64,000 nucleotides of DNA from Mobilitalea torta. Lineage in GTDB: Bacteria > Bacillota > Clostridia > Lachnospirales > Lachnospiraceae. Positions 41,257 through 50,538 of this stretch are shown one piece after another; within the stretch, counting starts at the first letter, position 1; every line of letters begins with the position of its first letter. The translations under genes and the position numbers were made by a program. The stretch lies in NCBI RefSeq assembly GCF_050433395.1, contig NZ_JBNPXH010000005.1:124001-188000 (forward strand), in the 5' to 3' direction. Below the pieces are notes generated by a model. The model was given only the letters and a program-made list of their open reading frames with translations, did not search any database and was not told the DNA's origin.

Positions 41257-44245
41257 TTTTGTCCCCTCCTTCTTCCCCGTATAAGATACCTCGAACGATG
41301 TCAATGGTAGGAACAATGTATTCCTTCTGTACTTCCCCCACAGGCGAAAGATATCCGAATTCCATAAGCTTCCGGTTGGTTTCACGATCGATGCGCTTCA
41401 CTGCCGAGTCAATGGTTATTCTCAGATCCTTGCCGTCTACCACTACTTTATTATAGGAATTGCTGATCTCTCTCTCCAGCATATAGGTTCCTAATATTCT
41501 TGGAGCCTCCAGCATCCACTGGGACTGCTCCTTAATTACCTTCTTATCCTCACTCTTCCAGGGAAGCTGCTCAAAGGCATCCATATTAGCGGTATTCCAT
41601 ATGTATTCGCTGCCATAGGAGGCCTGCAGAATCTGTCCGTACTCCACCTGTACCTCTGTGGAGGTCCACCAATCCAGATACTTCCACGCCTTCTGCTCCC
41701 TCTCATCCGTGCTCTTAAATATTACACAGCTCTCTGCTCCGCCGGATGCATAGCGCTTGACCTCTCCGTCCTCACCCTGGATTCCGGGGATAAGGGCAAT
41801 CCCCCAGGCATTGGCAATCTCCGGCGCCGCATTAGTCAGCAGGTTGTACATGCCATATTCGGCGATACCGATGGGCATATCCCCATTGCGAAAATGCTGA
41901 TAAAAGCTGGGAACATCCACCGGAAGATTATAGATGGTGAACAGCTCTGTTAACTCCGTCAATCCCTTCATGGCTTCTTCGCTGTTAATGGCTGTGTTTC
42001 CCGCGGTCCTGCCGTAGAGGGAAGCGCCGTACTGGAACAACAGGGGGGTGGTCCCGTGGAAGGTCTTAAGAGCCACCATTCCGGCGGTGGGGTAGTAGAA
42101 ATTCAATCCCCTCATCTGCAATTCCGGAAGCATCTCCTTTACCTCCTGAATGGTCTCCGGAACTTCAAGACCCAATTTATCCAGAATATCCTTTCGATAG
42201 TACAGGACCCAGAAGTTGATGGTCTCAGGAACCGCATAGATGCCATCCCCTATCACGGCAGGGATATGAAGGCCGTCAACACTTCGGGATAAGACCTCCG
42301 TGTAATTAGGGAATTTGGTCACATCCACAATGGCATCCCGGATACCAAGCTCAAAGGGGATGGAATAATTAATGGAGGCCGCTATATCCGGCGCGTCGCC
42401 GGAGGAGTTTGCCAATATTAACTTGTTCTGATCCGGCATGATGGAAACATCTACCTTAATCCCGCTGGCCGGGGTGAATTTCTCATCGATGAGCTTCTGC
42501 AGCACTTCCACATGCTGCCGGGAACGGTTTACCCATACCTGAAGATGCTCCTCATTGGTGTTGGACACGGAATAAGCCTTGTTGGTAAAGGAGTAGAAAA
42601 ATCTCCTGACATTGAGAGCCAGCTTTACAAAGAACCCTTTTTCCGCCGGCAGCTTTCCGTCTTCTCCAAAGACATATAATTTGTCCAGACTGACCGCATT
42701 TCCATTGAGGGTATCAATGAGATTCGCCAGGTACTGGATTACCGAATTGGTACTCTGAGCCAATTCGTCAATACGGTAAGGCAGGCGGTTGGGCTCCTTC
42801 GCCAGACTCTTCAATCTGGAGGATGCTACGGTAAGAGAGGAAAAAGCAGCAATCTTCTTCACATCGTTATTATATATTTTCACACTTTCATGGAGGGTAT
42901 CCAGCTCCTCCGCCCATCCCAGCAGTCTTTCCTTTACATCGGGTATGTATTTCAGCATCTCCAGATCCCGGTACCGGTCTTTGTTCTTTCCGGCAACCTT
43001 GGTTATCTCCAGCGCCAGATCATTAACCTCGCTCATGATCCGGTCCACCGCTTCCAGCACATGGCGGATATTGTCCATATTAATGGTCAGGGACAGGGTA
43101 TGCTCCCCCCGGGTCAGATAAATCGGGGCATTCTTCCCGTTCTCGTCCTTTAAGGTCATATTCTTAAAAGACTTGGTATAGCGGAAGGGATATGCCTGCA
43201 TTAAAGCATTGGGTATCTCATCGTCAATCCTGATATCCATGAATACGGGGAAATCCGCTTTATCACTCTGTCTGTATACAAATCCCAGGTTGTAATATCC
43301 ATCAACAGGAGCCTGAAAGGAATAGGTAATCCGCTGTCCTGCCTTCTTGAAAGAGGCACCCTCCAGGATATTCATTACCCTGTTGGAGGTGCTGTAGGGG
43401 GTCAATGCCGTATCATATTCACAGGACGCTCTTATGGAAGAATCGTTCCGGTAAAGCATATCCTCCGCTTCGATGACTACCGCCTGATTATTCTGTCCCG
43501 CAGTCTCCTGACCCGCTGTGCTATAGGGAGGGATCTCCGCGCTTCTGCCCTTCAGATACAAATCCCCCAATAAAAATCTGCCCTCCGTAATGGTCAGCTC
43601 AATCTCATTATCCCCTTCCTTCAGTTCCAGTTCCAGGGGCTGTGAATAACGGTAGCTGGTATCCATCAAAGGCTTGTTCTCCCACTGAATCAGCTTGCCG
43701 GGAAGGGAGACAATTTCATTCCCGTATCTGTCATAGGAGGTAACGCCCTTGTCCGCCCAGGTGCTTTCAAAGCTGAGCCTTCTTGCTTCATAAAACGGGA
43801 TCTCACCATTCAGGGAGAGGGTGAATTCTACCGGCAGCACCGTCGCATCGTAGGACAGATAATCAAAGCTTAAGCAATACCTGGCTGTAACAGGAGCTTT
43901 AATTAAGAGCTTCACACGATCTCCTATCGCCAGGCTGACCGCTTCATTGGGATATCCGTAGTTATCCGCGGTCAATTTGCTCTTGTCACCGATCAGCGCA
44001 TCCCTGACCGCTATGGTGATCTCCTCCCCTTCATAGGGAGCCGCGGTATATTTCCTGCTCGCCAGCGTATAGTTATTGCTGATCATCTCGTTGGTGTATT
44101 CCATATCCGCGGATGCATCCATAGGTGCGGATGTATTCACGATACCGCTATCACCGCCCGAGGCCGCTGCTGCCGGTAAATTGCCTGCCAGAAGCGTTAC
44201 CGCCGCCGCGATTGCTGCAAACCGATACAAGCCTTTCCTTCTCAT
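41240..44245 (-). CDS. Large multidomain solute-binding protein
   Basis: This is a 1001-residue protein. The signal peptide MRRKGLYRFAAIAAAVTLLA ends in GNLPAAAASG, without a lipobox cysteine. Residues ~45-230 and ~255-410 look like two beta-sandwich carbohydrate-binding modules (VVIEAEDMLYRNDS opens the second). A helical stretch spans ~410-560. The C-terminal ~440 residues form a family 1 solute-binding fold (VEVLQKLIDEKFTPASGIKV, ANSSGDAPDIAASIN). It is far larger than standard binding proteins of 400-500 residues. It is the first gene of the transport operon and divergent from the HTH regulator. Confidence 0.88.
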   Translation of the reverse strand: MRRKGLYRFAAIAAAVTLLAGNLPAAAASGGDSGIVNTSAPMDASADMEYTNEMISNNYTLASRKYTAAPYEGEEITIAVRDALIGDKSKLTADNYGYPNEAVSLAIGDRVKLLIKAPVTARYCLSFDYLSYDATVLPVEFTLSLNGEIPFYEARRLSFESTWADKGVTSYDRYGNEIVSLPGKLIQWENKPLMDTSYRYSQPLELELKEGDNEIELTITEGRFLLGDLYLKGRSAEIPPYSTAGQETAGQNNQAVVIEAEDMLYRNDSSIRASCEYDTALTPYSTSNRVMNILEGASFKKAGQRITYSFQAPVDGYYNLGFVYRQSDKADFPVFMDIRIDDEIPNALMQAYPFRYTKSFKNMTLKDENGKNAPIYLTRGEHTLSLTINMDNIRHVLEAVDRIMSEVNDLALEITKVAGKNKDRYRDLEMLKYIPDVKERLLGWAEELDTLHESVKIYNNDVKKIAAFSSLTVASSRLKSLAKEPNRLPYRIDELAQSTNSVIQYLANLIDTLNGNAVSLDKLYVFGEDGKLPAEKGFFVKLALNVRRFFYSFTNKAYSVSNTNEEHLQVWVNRSRQHVEVLQKLIDEKFTPASGIKVDVSIMPDQNKLILANSSGDAPDIAASINYSIPFELGIRDAIVDVTKFPNYTEVLSRSVDGLHIPAVIGDGIYAVPETINFWVLYYRKDILDKLGLEVPETIQEVKEMLPELQMRGLNFYYPTAGMVALKTFHGTTPLLFQYGASLYGRTAGNTAINSEEAMKGLTELTELFTIYNLPVDVPSFYQHFRNGDMPIGIAEYGMYNLLTNAAPEIANAWGIALIPGIQGEDGEVKRYASGGAESCVIFKSTDEREQKAWKYLDWWTSTEVQVEYGQILQASYGSEYIWNTANMDAFEQLPWKSEDKKVIKEQSQWMLEAPRILGTYMLEREISNSYNKVVVDGKDLRITIDSAVKRIDRETNRKLMEFGYLSPVGEVQKEYIVPTIDIVRGILYGEEGGDKNEQKE

Positions 44246-44366
44246 GTCAAGTTCCTCCCTATTTATGTACGTTGTATATAATCTGCCGGATTCTTAAAAT
44301 ATTTTAGTATTTTAAATTTTAATGTTTTTGACTAAATTATTTTAGAGTTTTATAAACTATATTCTT

Positions 44367-44395
44367 ATTATATATAACATCTTTTATAAAGTCAA
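44367..44395 (-). promoter_or_regulatory. Promoter of the transport operon
   Basis: TTGACT and TATAAT with 17-base spacing on the minus strand. The motif TAAATTATTTTAG lies ~20 bases downstream of the expected start point, a position suited to blocking transcription. Confidence 0.75.
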
Positions 44396-44484
44396 TATAT
44401 TATTTCATATTTTTGTGCATATTCTACAAGCTATATTTTTCATATTTAATTTTACCTATATTATCTCATTTAAAAAACCCACTA

Positions 44485-44513
44485 TTGATTTATTTAAAGT
44501 TTTGCTATACAAT
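44485..44513 (+). promoter_or_regulatory. Promoter of the HTH regulator gene
   Basis: TTGATT and TACAAT with a 17-base spacer on the plus strand, 40 bases upstream of the regulator start. Confidence 0.6.
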
Positions 44514-44552
44514 ACTTAAATAAACTTAGTTATTTAGAGGAGGGCTCCATGC

Positions 44553-45509
44553 ATGTTGCATATAAAGACACTTGACGAAGGCCTGGATATTTTCAAAGCT
44601 CTTGGTTCCGAGATAAGAATATCCATTGTAAAGCTTTTGTTGAAGAATAAAGGCATGAATATGAACGAACTCGCCACCAGCTTAAACATAACCAACGGGG
44701 CATTGACAAGTCATATAAAAAAGTTGGAAGAGTGCGGGATTATTACCATCGTGAGCGAATCCTCCGGCCATGGTAATCAGAAGAAATGTATGGTTCATCT
44801 TGATAAAATTCTGGTAGAGCTGGATTCGGAAGAGCAGAAGAAGAACATATACGAGACAGATATCAAGATAGGTCATTATTCCGATTATCAGGTATTCCCT
44901 ACCTGCGGTCTTGCCACCTCCTCCCAGCTCATCGGAGAAGTGGATGACGCCAGGTATTTTGCCCATCCCAGCCGGATTGACAGCAATATTTTATGGTTTA
45001 CCAGGGGTTATATCGAATATATGATACCCAATTTTCTTCCGGCTTCCCAGAAGATTGACCAGATCACCATCTCCGCCGAGCTCAGCTCGGAAGCTCCCGG
45101 CGTAAATAATGTATGGCCCTCCGATATTTATTTTTATTTAAACGATGTCTGCCTGGGTATGTGGACCAGCCCCGGAGATTTCGGAGACGTAAAGGGCATC
45201 TTTACTCCGGACTGGTGGTATCCCAACTGGAATCAGTACGGCCTGTTGAAATTAATTGTAATTAATCATTCGGGAACCTTTATTGACGGCCTTCAGATCT
45301 CGGATGTATCCTTAAAAAATCTGAATCTGGATTACAGAAGCACCATCAGATTCAAATTCTGTATTCCGGAGGATGCGGAGCATGTGGGCGGCCTGACCAT
45401 ATTCGGACGCAATTTCGGCAATTACAACCAGGACATTAAGGTCCGCATTCATTACAGCCCCTTTGAGGAGAACAATAGCCAAAATCAAAGAGAGAGCTCA
45501 GAAGCATAA
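44553..45509 (+). CDS. ArsR-type HTH regulator with C-terminal sensor domain
   Basis: This is a 318-residue protein. Residues ~5-75 form a winged helix of the ArsR type: FKALGSEIRISIVKLLLKN, then MNELATSLNITNGALTSHIK (recognition helix) and LEECGIITIV. The remaining ~220 residues are a beta-rich domain with many Trp, Tyr and Asn residues (WPSDIYFYLNDVCLGMWTSP, PDWWYPNWNQYG), which looks like a carbohydrate- or ligand-binding sandwich. The start follows GGAGGG. Divergent from the transport operon and next to the GH43 genes, it probably controls both, and both promoters carry a matching motif. Confidence 0.85.
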   Translation: MLHIKTLDEGLDIFKALGSEIRISIVKLLLKNKGMNMNELATSLNITNGALTSHIKKLEECGIITIVSESSGHGNQKKCMVHLDKILVELDSEEQKKNIYETDIKIGHYSDYQVFPTCGLATSSQLIGEVDDARYFAHPSRIDSNILWFTRGYIEYMIPNFLPASQKIDQITISAELSSEAPGVNNVWPSDIYFYLNDVCLGMWTSPGDFGDVKGIFTPDWWYPNWNQYGLLKLIVINHSGTFIDGLQISDVSLKNLNLDYRSTIRFKFCIPEDAEHVGGLTIFGRNFGNYNQDIKVRIHYSPFEENNSQNQRESSEA

Positions 45510-45512
45510 AAA

Positions 45513-45560
45513 GACCCTCCGGCCATATCGTCGCAAGAACGATGCTATGACCGGAGGGTA
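45513..45560 (-). terminator. Terminator between the regulator and GH43 lipoprotein genes
   Basis: ACCCTCCGG and its partner CCGGAGGGT form a stem. On the minus strand it is followed by CTTTTT, so it ends the GH43 transcript; it may also serve the regulator. Confidence 0.8.
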
Positions 45561-45570
45561 AAATTTTGAT

Positions 45571-47202
45571 TTATTCTATGGCATTCAGCCCGCTGCCCCA
45601 TATTGCAAATCCATGATCGGAAAGGGCCGTAAATATCATTACATTCTTCTTTCCCTGTTCATCCCACTGCATGGTGGCAATACCGTTATATACATGGCCG
45701 TCAATACTGAGATTTATCACTCCGCTGTCCTCATTGTAATCCCATATGCCCGATACTGCTCCTGTAATGGTATGATCTGTTTTCAATTCAATCAGTTCCG
45801 ATACAATCACTTTGTTATTAATGCTGTTACCGTGGTTAATGTATTTGTAGATACCCGCCACTTTACTTTCCGGATAGATTTCCCTGGTCTCTTCCACATA
45901 GCGGTAGGGAGATACCACAGGCCACCCGGCTTCATTAAAATACATCTGGTGAACTCTGACCTCATGCCCTTCGCCCTTCAGCTCAAATCTGGTATGAAAA
46001 ATCAAAAAATATTTCCCCGTCTCCTCATCGTAGTATGCGGAATTATGTCCCGGAGACACATAGCCGTTTCTGATTTTCGAGCTCTCCCCTTCCACATACC
46101 CGAAGCGGAAGCCGCCCATGAGCTTCACTCCATATTTGTAAATGGAATTATCGCTAAAGAAGGTACCGTTTGCACCCTTTACCTGTATCATGTCCACATC
46201 ATTGGCATCATAGTAGGGACCATCCGGCTTTCTGGAGCGGGCCACGCGGATATTATATCCCCCGTCCGAGGCCAAACCGCCGTAGGATAAAAACATGTAG
46301 TAATATTCCGTATCCGGATTATAAAGCACATAGGCTCCTTCAATGCGCACATGATTTCCGCCCAATATCTTTTTGCCGTAGCCCTTCTCCAGAGGAAACC
46401 CGGTATCAGGATCCATCTCCAGCACGAAAATGCCGCCGGAATAAGAACCGTACATCATCCAGAGCCTTCCCTCTGTATCATAATACAAGGCCGGATCAAT
46501 GGTATTAGGCTGCACATTGGCATTATAGGTCCCTCCGTCCTCACTGGGCATATCCGGGCCCATTCCGGATTTTAATATAATCCCCAGATCCTCATAGGGA
46601 CCCTCCACATGGTCGGAAACAGCAATTCCGAGGCTGGCAAGAGGCATACTTCCTTCACAGGTGCAATAATACATATAATACCTGCCGTCGGCCAGCTGAA
46701 TTACATCCGGAGCCCAGAAGGTGCTGGTTCTCGCCCATTGAAAGGCTTCCTTCATTTCTTCTAACGCATCATGAATGATGGGATTGCTCTTATTAACACC
46801 GGAGCCTATCATGGTCCAGTTCATGAGATCCTCCGTCTTTGCCGCGGCCAGATGGGAGCCGAATACATAGTAAGCCCCGTCTGCCCGGATCACGGAAGGA
46901 TCATGAACGGATGCATTGACAAAGGGATACATTACCGGCTTATCTGCAACCAGCTTTATATCCTCATCGATTATTACCCCATTGATTACCAGCCCCTGTT
47001 CTTTTAAAGCTTCTTCTCCTGCCGTTTCGGTTTTGTCCGGCTCTTCTCCTGTACCCGGGCTCTCCGATATATCCTTCCCATCCCCCGGCTTCTGATCCGA
47101 GTCCTCTGTCACCTTATCCGTTTCTTCCATCACGGTTGTCCTGCCGCATCCTGCCAGCAGTACGGCGGCAGCCAGTAATAATAACATCTTCCTTCTCTTC
47201 AT
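45571..47202 (-). CDS. GH43 lipoprotein, endo-arabinanase-like
   Basis: This is a 543-residue protein with a type II signal ending LLAGC and an acidic linker to ~75. A five-bladed GH43 propeller spans ~85-430. Candidate catalytic residues are the Asp of VHDPSVIRADGAYYVFGS, the Asp of PNTIDPALYYDTEG and the Glu of HVRIEGAYVLYN. A C-terminal beta domain of ~90 residues matches the tail of arabinan endo-1,5-alpha-L-arabinosidases. It would cut arabinan outside the cell for uptake by the neighbouring transporter. The start follows AGAGGGGGGACAC. The substrate assignment is inference from family likeness. Confidence 0.85.
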   Translation of the reverse strand: MKRRKMLLLLAAAVLLAGCGRTTVMEETDKVTEDSDQKPGDGKDISESPGTGEEPDKTETAGEEALKEQGLVINGVIIDEDIKLVADKPVMYPFVNASVHDPSVIRADGAYYVFGSHLAAAKTEDLMNWTMIGSGVNKSNPIIHDALEEMKEAFQWARTSTFWAPDVIQLADGRYYMYYCTCEGSMPLASLGIAVSDHVEGPYEDLGIILKSGMGPDMPSEDGGTYNANVQPNTIDPALYYDTEGRLWMMYGSYSGGIFVLEMDPDTGFPLEKGYGKKILGGNHVRIEGAYVLYNPDTEYYYMFLSYGGLASDGGYNIRVARSRKPDGPYYDANDVDMIQVKGANGTFFSDNSIYKYGVKLMGGFRFGYVEGESSKIRNGYVSPGHNSAYYDEETGKYFLIFHTRFELKGEGHEVRVHQMYFNEAGWPVVSPYRYVEETREIYPESKVAGIYKYINHGNSINNKVIVSELIELKTDHTITGAVSGIWDYNEDSGVINLSIDGHVYNGIATMQWDEQGKKNVMIFTALSDHGFAIWGSGLNAIE

Positions 47203-47256
47203 GTGTCCCCCCTCTGTGTACTCTTACACCTATTTGAACCATCTATTCCGCAGAAG

Positions 47257-48228
47257 CTATACCGTTTTCTGAAATTCAAATACCGGCATTCCGTCCTTCC
47301 ACTGTACCTCCAGAAACATGGCATGGCGGTTGGGATCATACAGGGGATCTCCTGTAATTTCATCATACTGCCGGGCATGAAAAACCATAATATCCTTTGT
47401 GCCGTCCTCGCTTTTTGTAAAGCTGTTATGCCCCGGCCCATAAATTCCTTTTTCCTTGTCCGTTTTCAGTACCGGATATCTCAATTTCGTCCATGATTCG
47501 GGATCCAGCAGATCGTCGGCTTCATCGGCATACAGCAGTCCCGTACAATAACAGGCCCCTGTGGCACTGGCAGAAAAGGTGAGGAATATCCTGCCGTCAT
47601 GCTTTAAGACGGCGGGGCCTTCATTCACCCAATATTCCTTCCTCTCCCAGTCATAATCCGGAGTGGTAAGAAGCACCTGAACCGTCTCCAATTTACTGGG
47701 GCTCTCCATCCTGGCGATGTAAAGATTGGATATCATCTTCCCCGTTCCAACCTTCTCCGCCCATATATAATAGTTCCTTCCCTTACTCTCAAACACGGTG
47801 GCATCCAGAGAAAAGGCACGAAAAGAAAATTCATCCTTATCCGCACACTGCATCTTCCCCAGCTCCACCCAGGTTCCCGTAAGGGGATCCTTATCCTTAC
47901 ATCGAAGTACATAGGGCCTGATTCTCCACTTATTTTCCTTCCGGCCCGCCGCAAAATAAATATACCAGCAATGATCTAAATAATGAAGCTCAGGAGCCCA
48001 GATGTGCTGGCTCATCTCCCCGTTCTCATGCTTATTCCATATCGTTACTTCCTCGGCATCTCCCAGGCCCATGATAGTTTTAGACTTTCTTAAAATAATT
48101 TTGTCATAGTCCGGTACGGATGCCGTAAAATAGTAATGTCCGTCTTCCTGTTTATAAACATAAGGATCTGCCCGGTTAAGCACGAAAGGTTTATTGTATT
48201 CTGTTTGCTTAAAGTTGTATTCTGTCAT
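47257..48228 (-). CDS. GH43 family cytosolic glycosidase (arabinofuranosidase-like)
   Basis: This is a ~323-residue GH43 propeller without signal peptide. Candidate catalytic residues are Asp in LNRADPYVYKQEDGHYYF, Asp in FSLDATVFESKGRNYY and Glu in WVNEGPAVLKHDGRIF; IYGPGHNSF is the usual active-site histidine segment. It probably trims imported arabino-oligosaccharides. I use the second ATG (MTEYNFKQTEYNKP), seven bases after GGAG. It lies 54 bases upstream of the GH43 lipoprotein gene and shares its promoter at 48333-48361. Confidence 0.85.
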   Translation of the reverse strand: MTEYNFKQTEYNKPFVLNRADPYVYKQEDGHYYFTASVPDYDKIILRKSKTIMGLGDAEEVTIWNKHENGEMSQHIWAPELHYLDHCWYIYFAAGRKENKWRIRPYVLRCKDKDPLTGTWVELGKMQCADKDEFSFRAFSLDATVFESKGRNYYIWAEKVGTGKMISNLYIARMESPSKLETVQVLLTTPDYDWERKEYWVNEGPAVLKHDGRIFLTFSASATGACYCTGLLYADEADDLLDPESWTKLRYPVLKTDKEKGIYGPGHNSFTKSEDGTKDIMVFHARQYDEITGDPLYDPNRHAMFLEVQWKDGMPVFEFQKTV

Positions 48229-48298
48229 GTACATTCTCCTTCTAATCTCATCTCTTCATCAACCAGTTTGAACCGATTTTCATTATATTAGTTATTAT

Positions 48299-48361
48299 TA
48301 AATTATTTTAATATAATCTAAACTATAATATAATACTATAATTATTTTCTGAAAAAGTCAA
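48299..48361 (-). promoter_or_regulatory. GH43 promoter with operator-like motif
   Basis: TTGACT (48356-48361) and TAGTAT (48333-48338) are 17 bases apart on the minus strand. The motif TAAATTATTTTAA at 48299-48311 is 12 of 13 identical to that at 44333-44345. In both promoters the far end of -35 and the far end of the motif span exactly 63 bases. Confidence 0.65.
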
Positions 48362-48412
48362 CTGTTTTATTTCAATTTTTACTTCATTTTCCGAAAACTC
48401 ACTTCCGCACGC

Positions 48413-48449
48413 AAAAAGGCGGCGGTTCCTTTTGAACCGCCGCCTTTTT
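48413..48449. terminator. Bidirectional terminator after ftsH
   Basis: AAAAAGGCGGCGGTTC pairs with GAACCGCCGCCTTTTT with a 5-base loop and T runs on both strands. It ends just before the ftsH stop codon on the downstream side. Confidence 0.9.
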
Positions 48450-48458
48450 GCACTGATT

Positions 48459-50333
48459 TTATTCTGTTTGCTCCGTTTCCCCGGAACCTTCCTTCACTTC
48501 ATTGTAGATCCTCATAAATTCATCTCCGGTAATAGTCTCCTTGGTGATGAGATATTCCGCAATCCGATCCAGCACTTCCCGATTGCCTGCCAGAAGCTCT
48601 TCCGCCCTGTTATAGCAATTCTTCAGTATCTGCATCACTTCCTTATCTATCTCGCCGGCAGTCTCTTCTCCGCAGTTCATCACCGCTCTGCCGTCCAGAT
48701 AACGGCTCTCGATGGACTCCAGTCCCATTAGGCCGAATTTATCCGACATACCGTACTGGGTAACCATGGCTCTTGCCAGGGAGGTTGCCTTCTCAATATC
48801 ATTGGATGCACCGGTGGTGATGGAATCGAATACCAGCTTCTCAGCGGCACGGCCTCCGTAAAGAGTGACGATACGGGTCAGTATCTCATCCTTGCTCATG
48901 AGATATTTCTCTTCCTCCGGCACCTGCATCACATAACCCAGGGAACCCATGGTTCTGGGAACAATGGTGATCTTCTGGACCGGCTCCGCATTCTTCTCCA
49001 ATGCTGTCACCAATGCGTGGCCCACCTCATGATATGCCACAATCTTCTTCTCTTCCTTGCTGAGAATACGATCCTTCTTCTCCTTACCGGCAATTACTAC
49101 TTCGACGGATTCAAACAAATCCTCCTGGGTCACCACGGTTCTGCCCTGCTTTACCGCAAGAATGGCGGCCTCGTTGATCATATTGGCCAGGTCGGAGCCT
49201 ACCGCACCGGAAGTGGCCTTGGCAATGGCCTCCAGATCCACGGAATCATGCATCAATACATTCTTGGCATGAACCTTGAGGATATCCACACGGCCTTTCA
49301 GATCCGGCTTATCCACAATAATCCTCCGGTCAAAACGGCCCGGACGCAGCAGTGCTTTATCCAGTACCTCGGGACGGTTCGTCGCACCCAGGACAACCAG
49401 ACCCTTGGAGGAATCAAATCCATCCATATTGGCCAGCAGCTGGTTCAGCGTCTGCTCCCGCTCATCATTCCCTCCGCCGTAGTGGGAATCCCGGCTCTTA
49501 CCGATGGCATCTATCTCATCAATGAAAATAATACAGGGAGCGGTCTGCTGGGCCTGTTTGAATAAATCCCTGACTCGCGAAGCACCGACTCCGACAAACA
49601 TTTCCACAAAATCCGAACCGGACAGAGAGAAGAAGGGTACCTTTGCTTCTCCGGCCACCGCTTTGGCCAGCAGGGTCTTACCGGTTCCGGGAGGTCCTAC
49701 CAGCAGGGCTCCCTTGGGCAGCTTTGCACCAATTCTGGTGTATTTGGCGGGATTGTGAAGAAAGTCCACGATCTCCGTAACCGATTCCTTCGCTTCCTCC
49801 TGTCCGGCCACATCCTTAAAGGTTACACCCGTCTGCTTCTCCACATAGACCTTGGCATTACTTTTTCCGACGCCCATGACTCCGCCGCTGTTCTTTGAAA
49901 TGGTTCGGAACAAGAACCACATTACAACATAAATAGCAATAAAGGGAACGACATAAGACAGGATCATGGCAATAATAGAGCCGCTGTTGTCACTTACCTC
50001 TGCCGTGTAGACAACATGGGCTTCGTCCAGAGCCTTCATCGTATCCGGATTATAAATGTAACCTGTATAATATGTTATATCCAATGCTCCGCCGGTCTGT
50101 CCCTTGGGAATAATGGCTATGGTGTTGTTCGTCTTGAAGACCACCTTTTCTATCTCGTCCCGGTCCAGCATCTGCAGAAATTCACTATAGGTGATCTCCT
50201 TATTGGTGCTGTCCTTAATCTGCTCCGATAGGGTCCAGAACAGATACCATATAACCAAAGCGGATATAAGGGTGATGATAATGGCCATCTTATTCGGAGA
50301 GCCATTTTTATTTGGTTTATTATCGTTATCCAT
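48459..50333 (-). CDS. ftsH: ATP-dependent zinc metalloprotease FtsH
   Basis: This is a 624-residue protein. It has two membrane segments (~15-35 and ~110-135) around an external domain. The AAA domain contains Walker A VGPPGTGKTLLAKA, Walker B IIFIDEIDAIG and second-region-of-homology LRPGRFDRRI. The zinc protease domain carries HEVGHALV (HExxH). It degrades damaged and regulatory membrane proteins. It starts after AGGAGGATTTC and has a sigma-A promoter at 50364-50392. Confidence 0.97.
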   Translation of the reverse strand: MDNDNKPNKNGSPNKMAIIITLISALVIWYLFWTLSEQIKDSTNKEITYSEFLQMLDRDEIEKVVFKTNNTIAIIPKGQTGGALDITYYTGYIYNPDTMKALDEAHVVYTAEVSDNSGSIIAMILSYVVPFIAIYVVMWFLFRTISKNSGGVMGVGKSNAKVYVEKQTGVTFKDVAGQEEAKESVTEIVDFLHNPAKYTRIGAKLPKGALLVGPPGTGKTLLAKAVAGEAKVPFFSLSGSDFVEMFVGVGASRVRDLFKQAQQTAPCIIFIDEIDAIGKSRDSHYGGGNDEREQTLNQLLANMDGFDSSKGLVVLGATNRPEVLDKALLRPGRFDRRIIVDKPDLKGRVDILKVHAKNVLMHDSVDLEAIAKATSGAVGSDLANMINEAAILAVKQGRTVVTQEDLFESVEVVIAGKEKKDRILSKEEKKIVAYHEVGHALVTALEKNAEPVQKITIVPRTMGSLGYVMQVPEEEKYLMSKDEILTRIVTLYGGRAAEKLVFDSITTGASNDIEKATSLARAMVTQYGMSDKFGLMGLESIESRYLDGRAVMNCGEETAGEIDKEVMQILKNCYNRAEELLAGNREVLDRIAEYLITKETITGDEFMRIYNEVKEGSGETEQTE

Positions 50334-50363
50334 GAAATCCTCCTGTTCATAGAGCTATACCTC

Positions 50364-50392
50364 ATTATACTGATAGTTTTTCCATAAATCAA
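50364..50392 (-). promoter_or_regulatory. Promoter of ftsH
   Basis: TTGATT and TATAAT with 17-base spacing on the minus strand, 30 bases before the ftsH start codon. Confidence 0.75.
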
Positions 50393-50538
50393 TAAAATTG
50401 TTCTTAAAATTCTGTGATTAAATTGTGTACAACCTAACCATAATCCTTTTTATTGTAAAATGCAAGCCTTTCCGAAGCACTACGCCCTCCGGCCTGCAAT
50501 GTTATTTTCTTTATATTAAAGGTTCTATAATAAATTGA

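Larger units (their letters stand above)
44246..44552. promoter_or_regulatory. Divergent control region of transport operon and regulator
   Basis: This 307-base AT-rich region holds no gene. It contains the transport promoter (44367-44395, minus), the regulator promoter (44485-44513, plus), and operator-like motifs TAAAATATTTTAG (44295-44307) and TAAATTATTTTAG (44333-44345). A weaker relative, TAAATAAACTTAG, lies at 44517-44529 near the regulator's start point. Confidence 0.65.
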
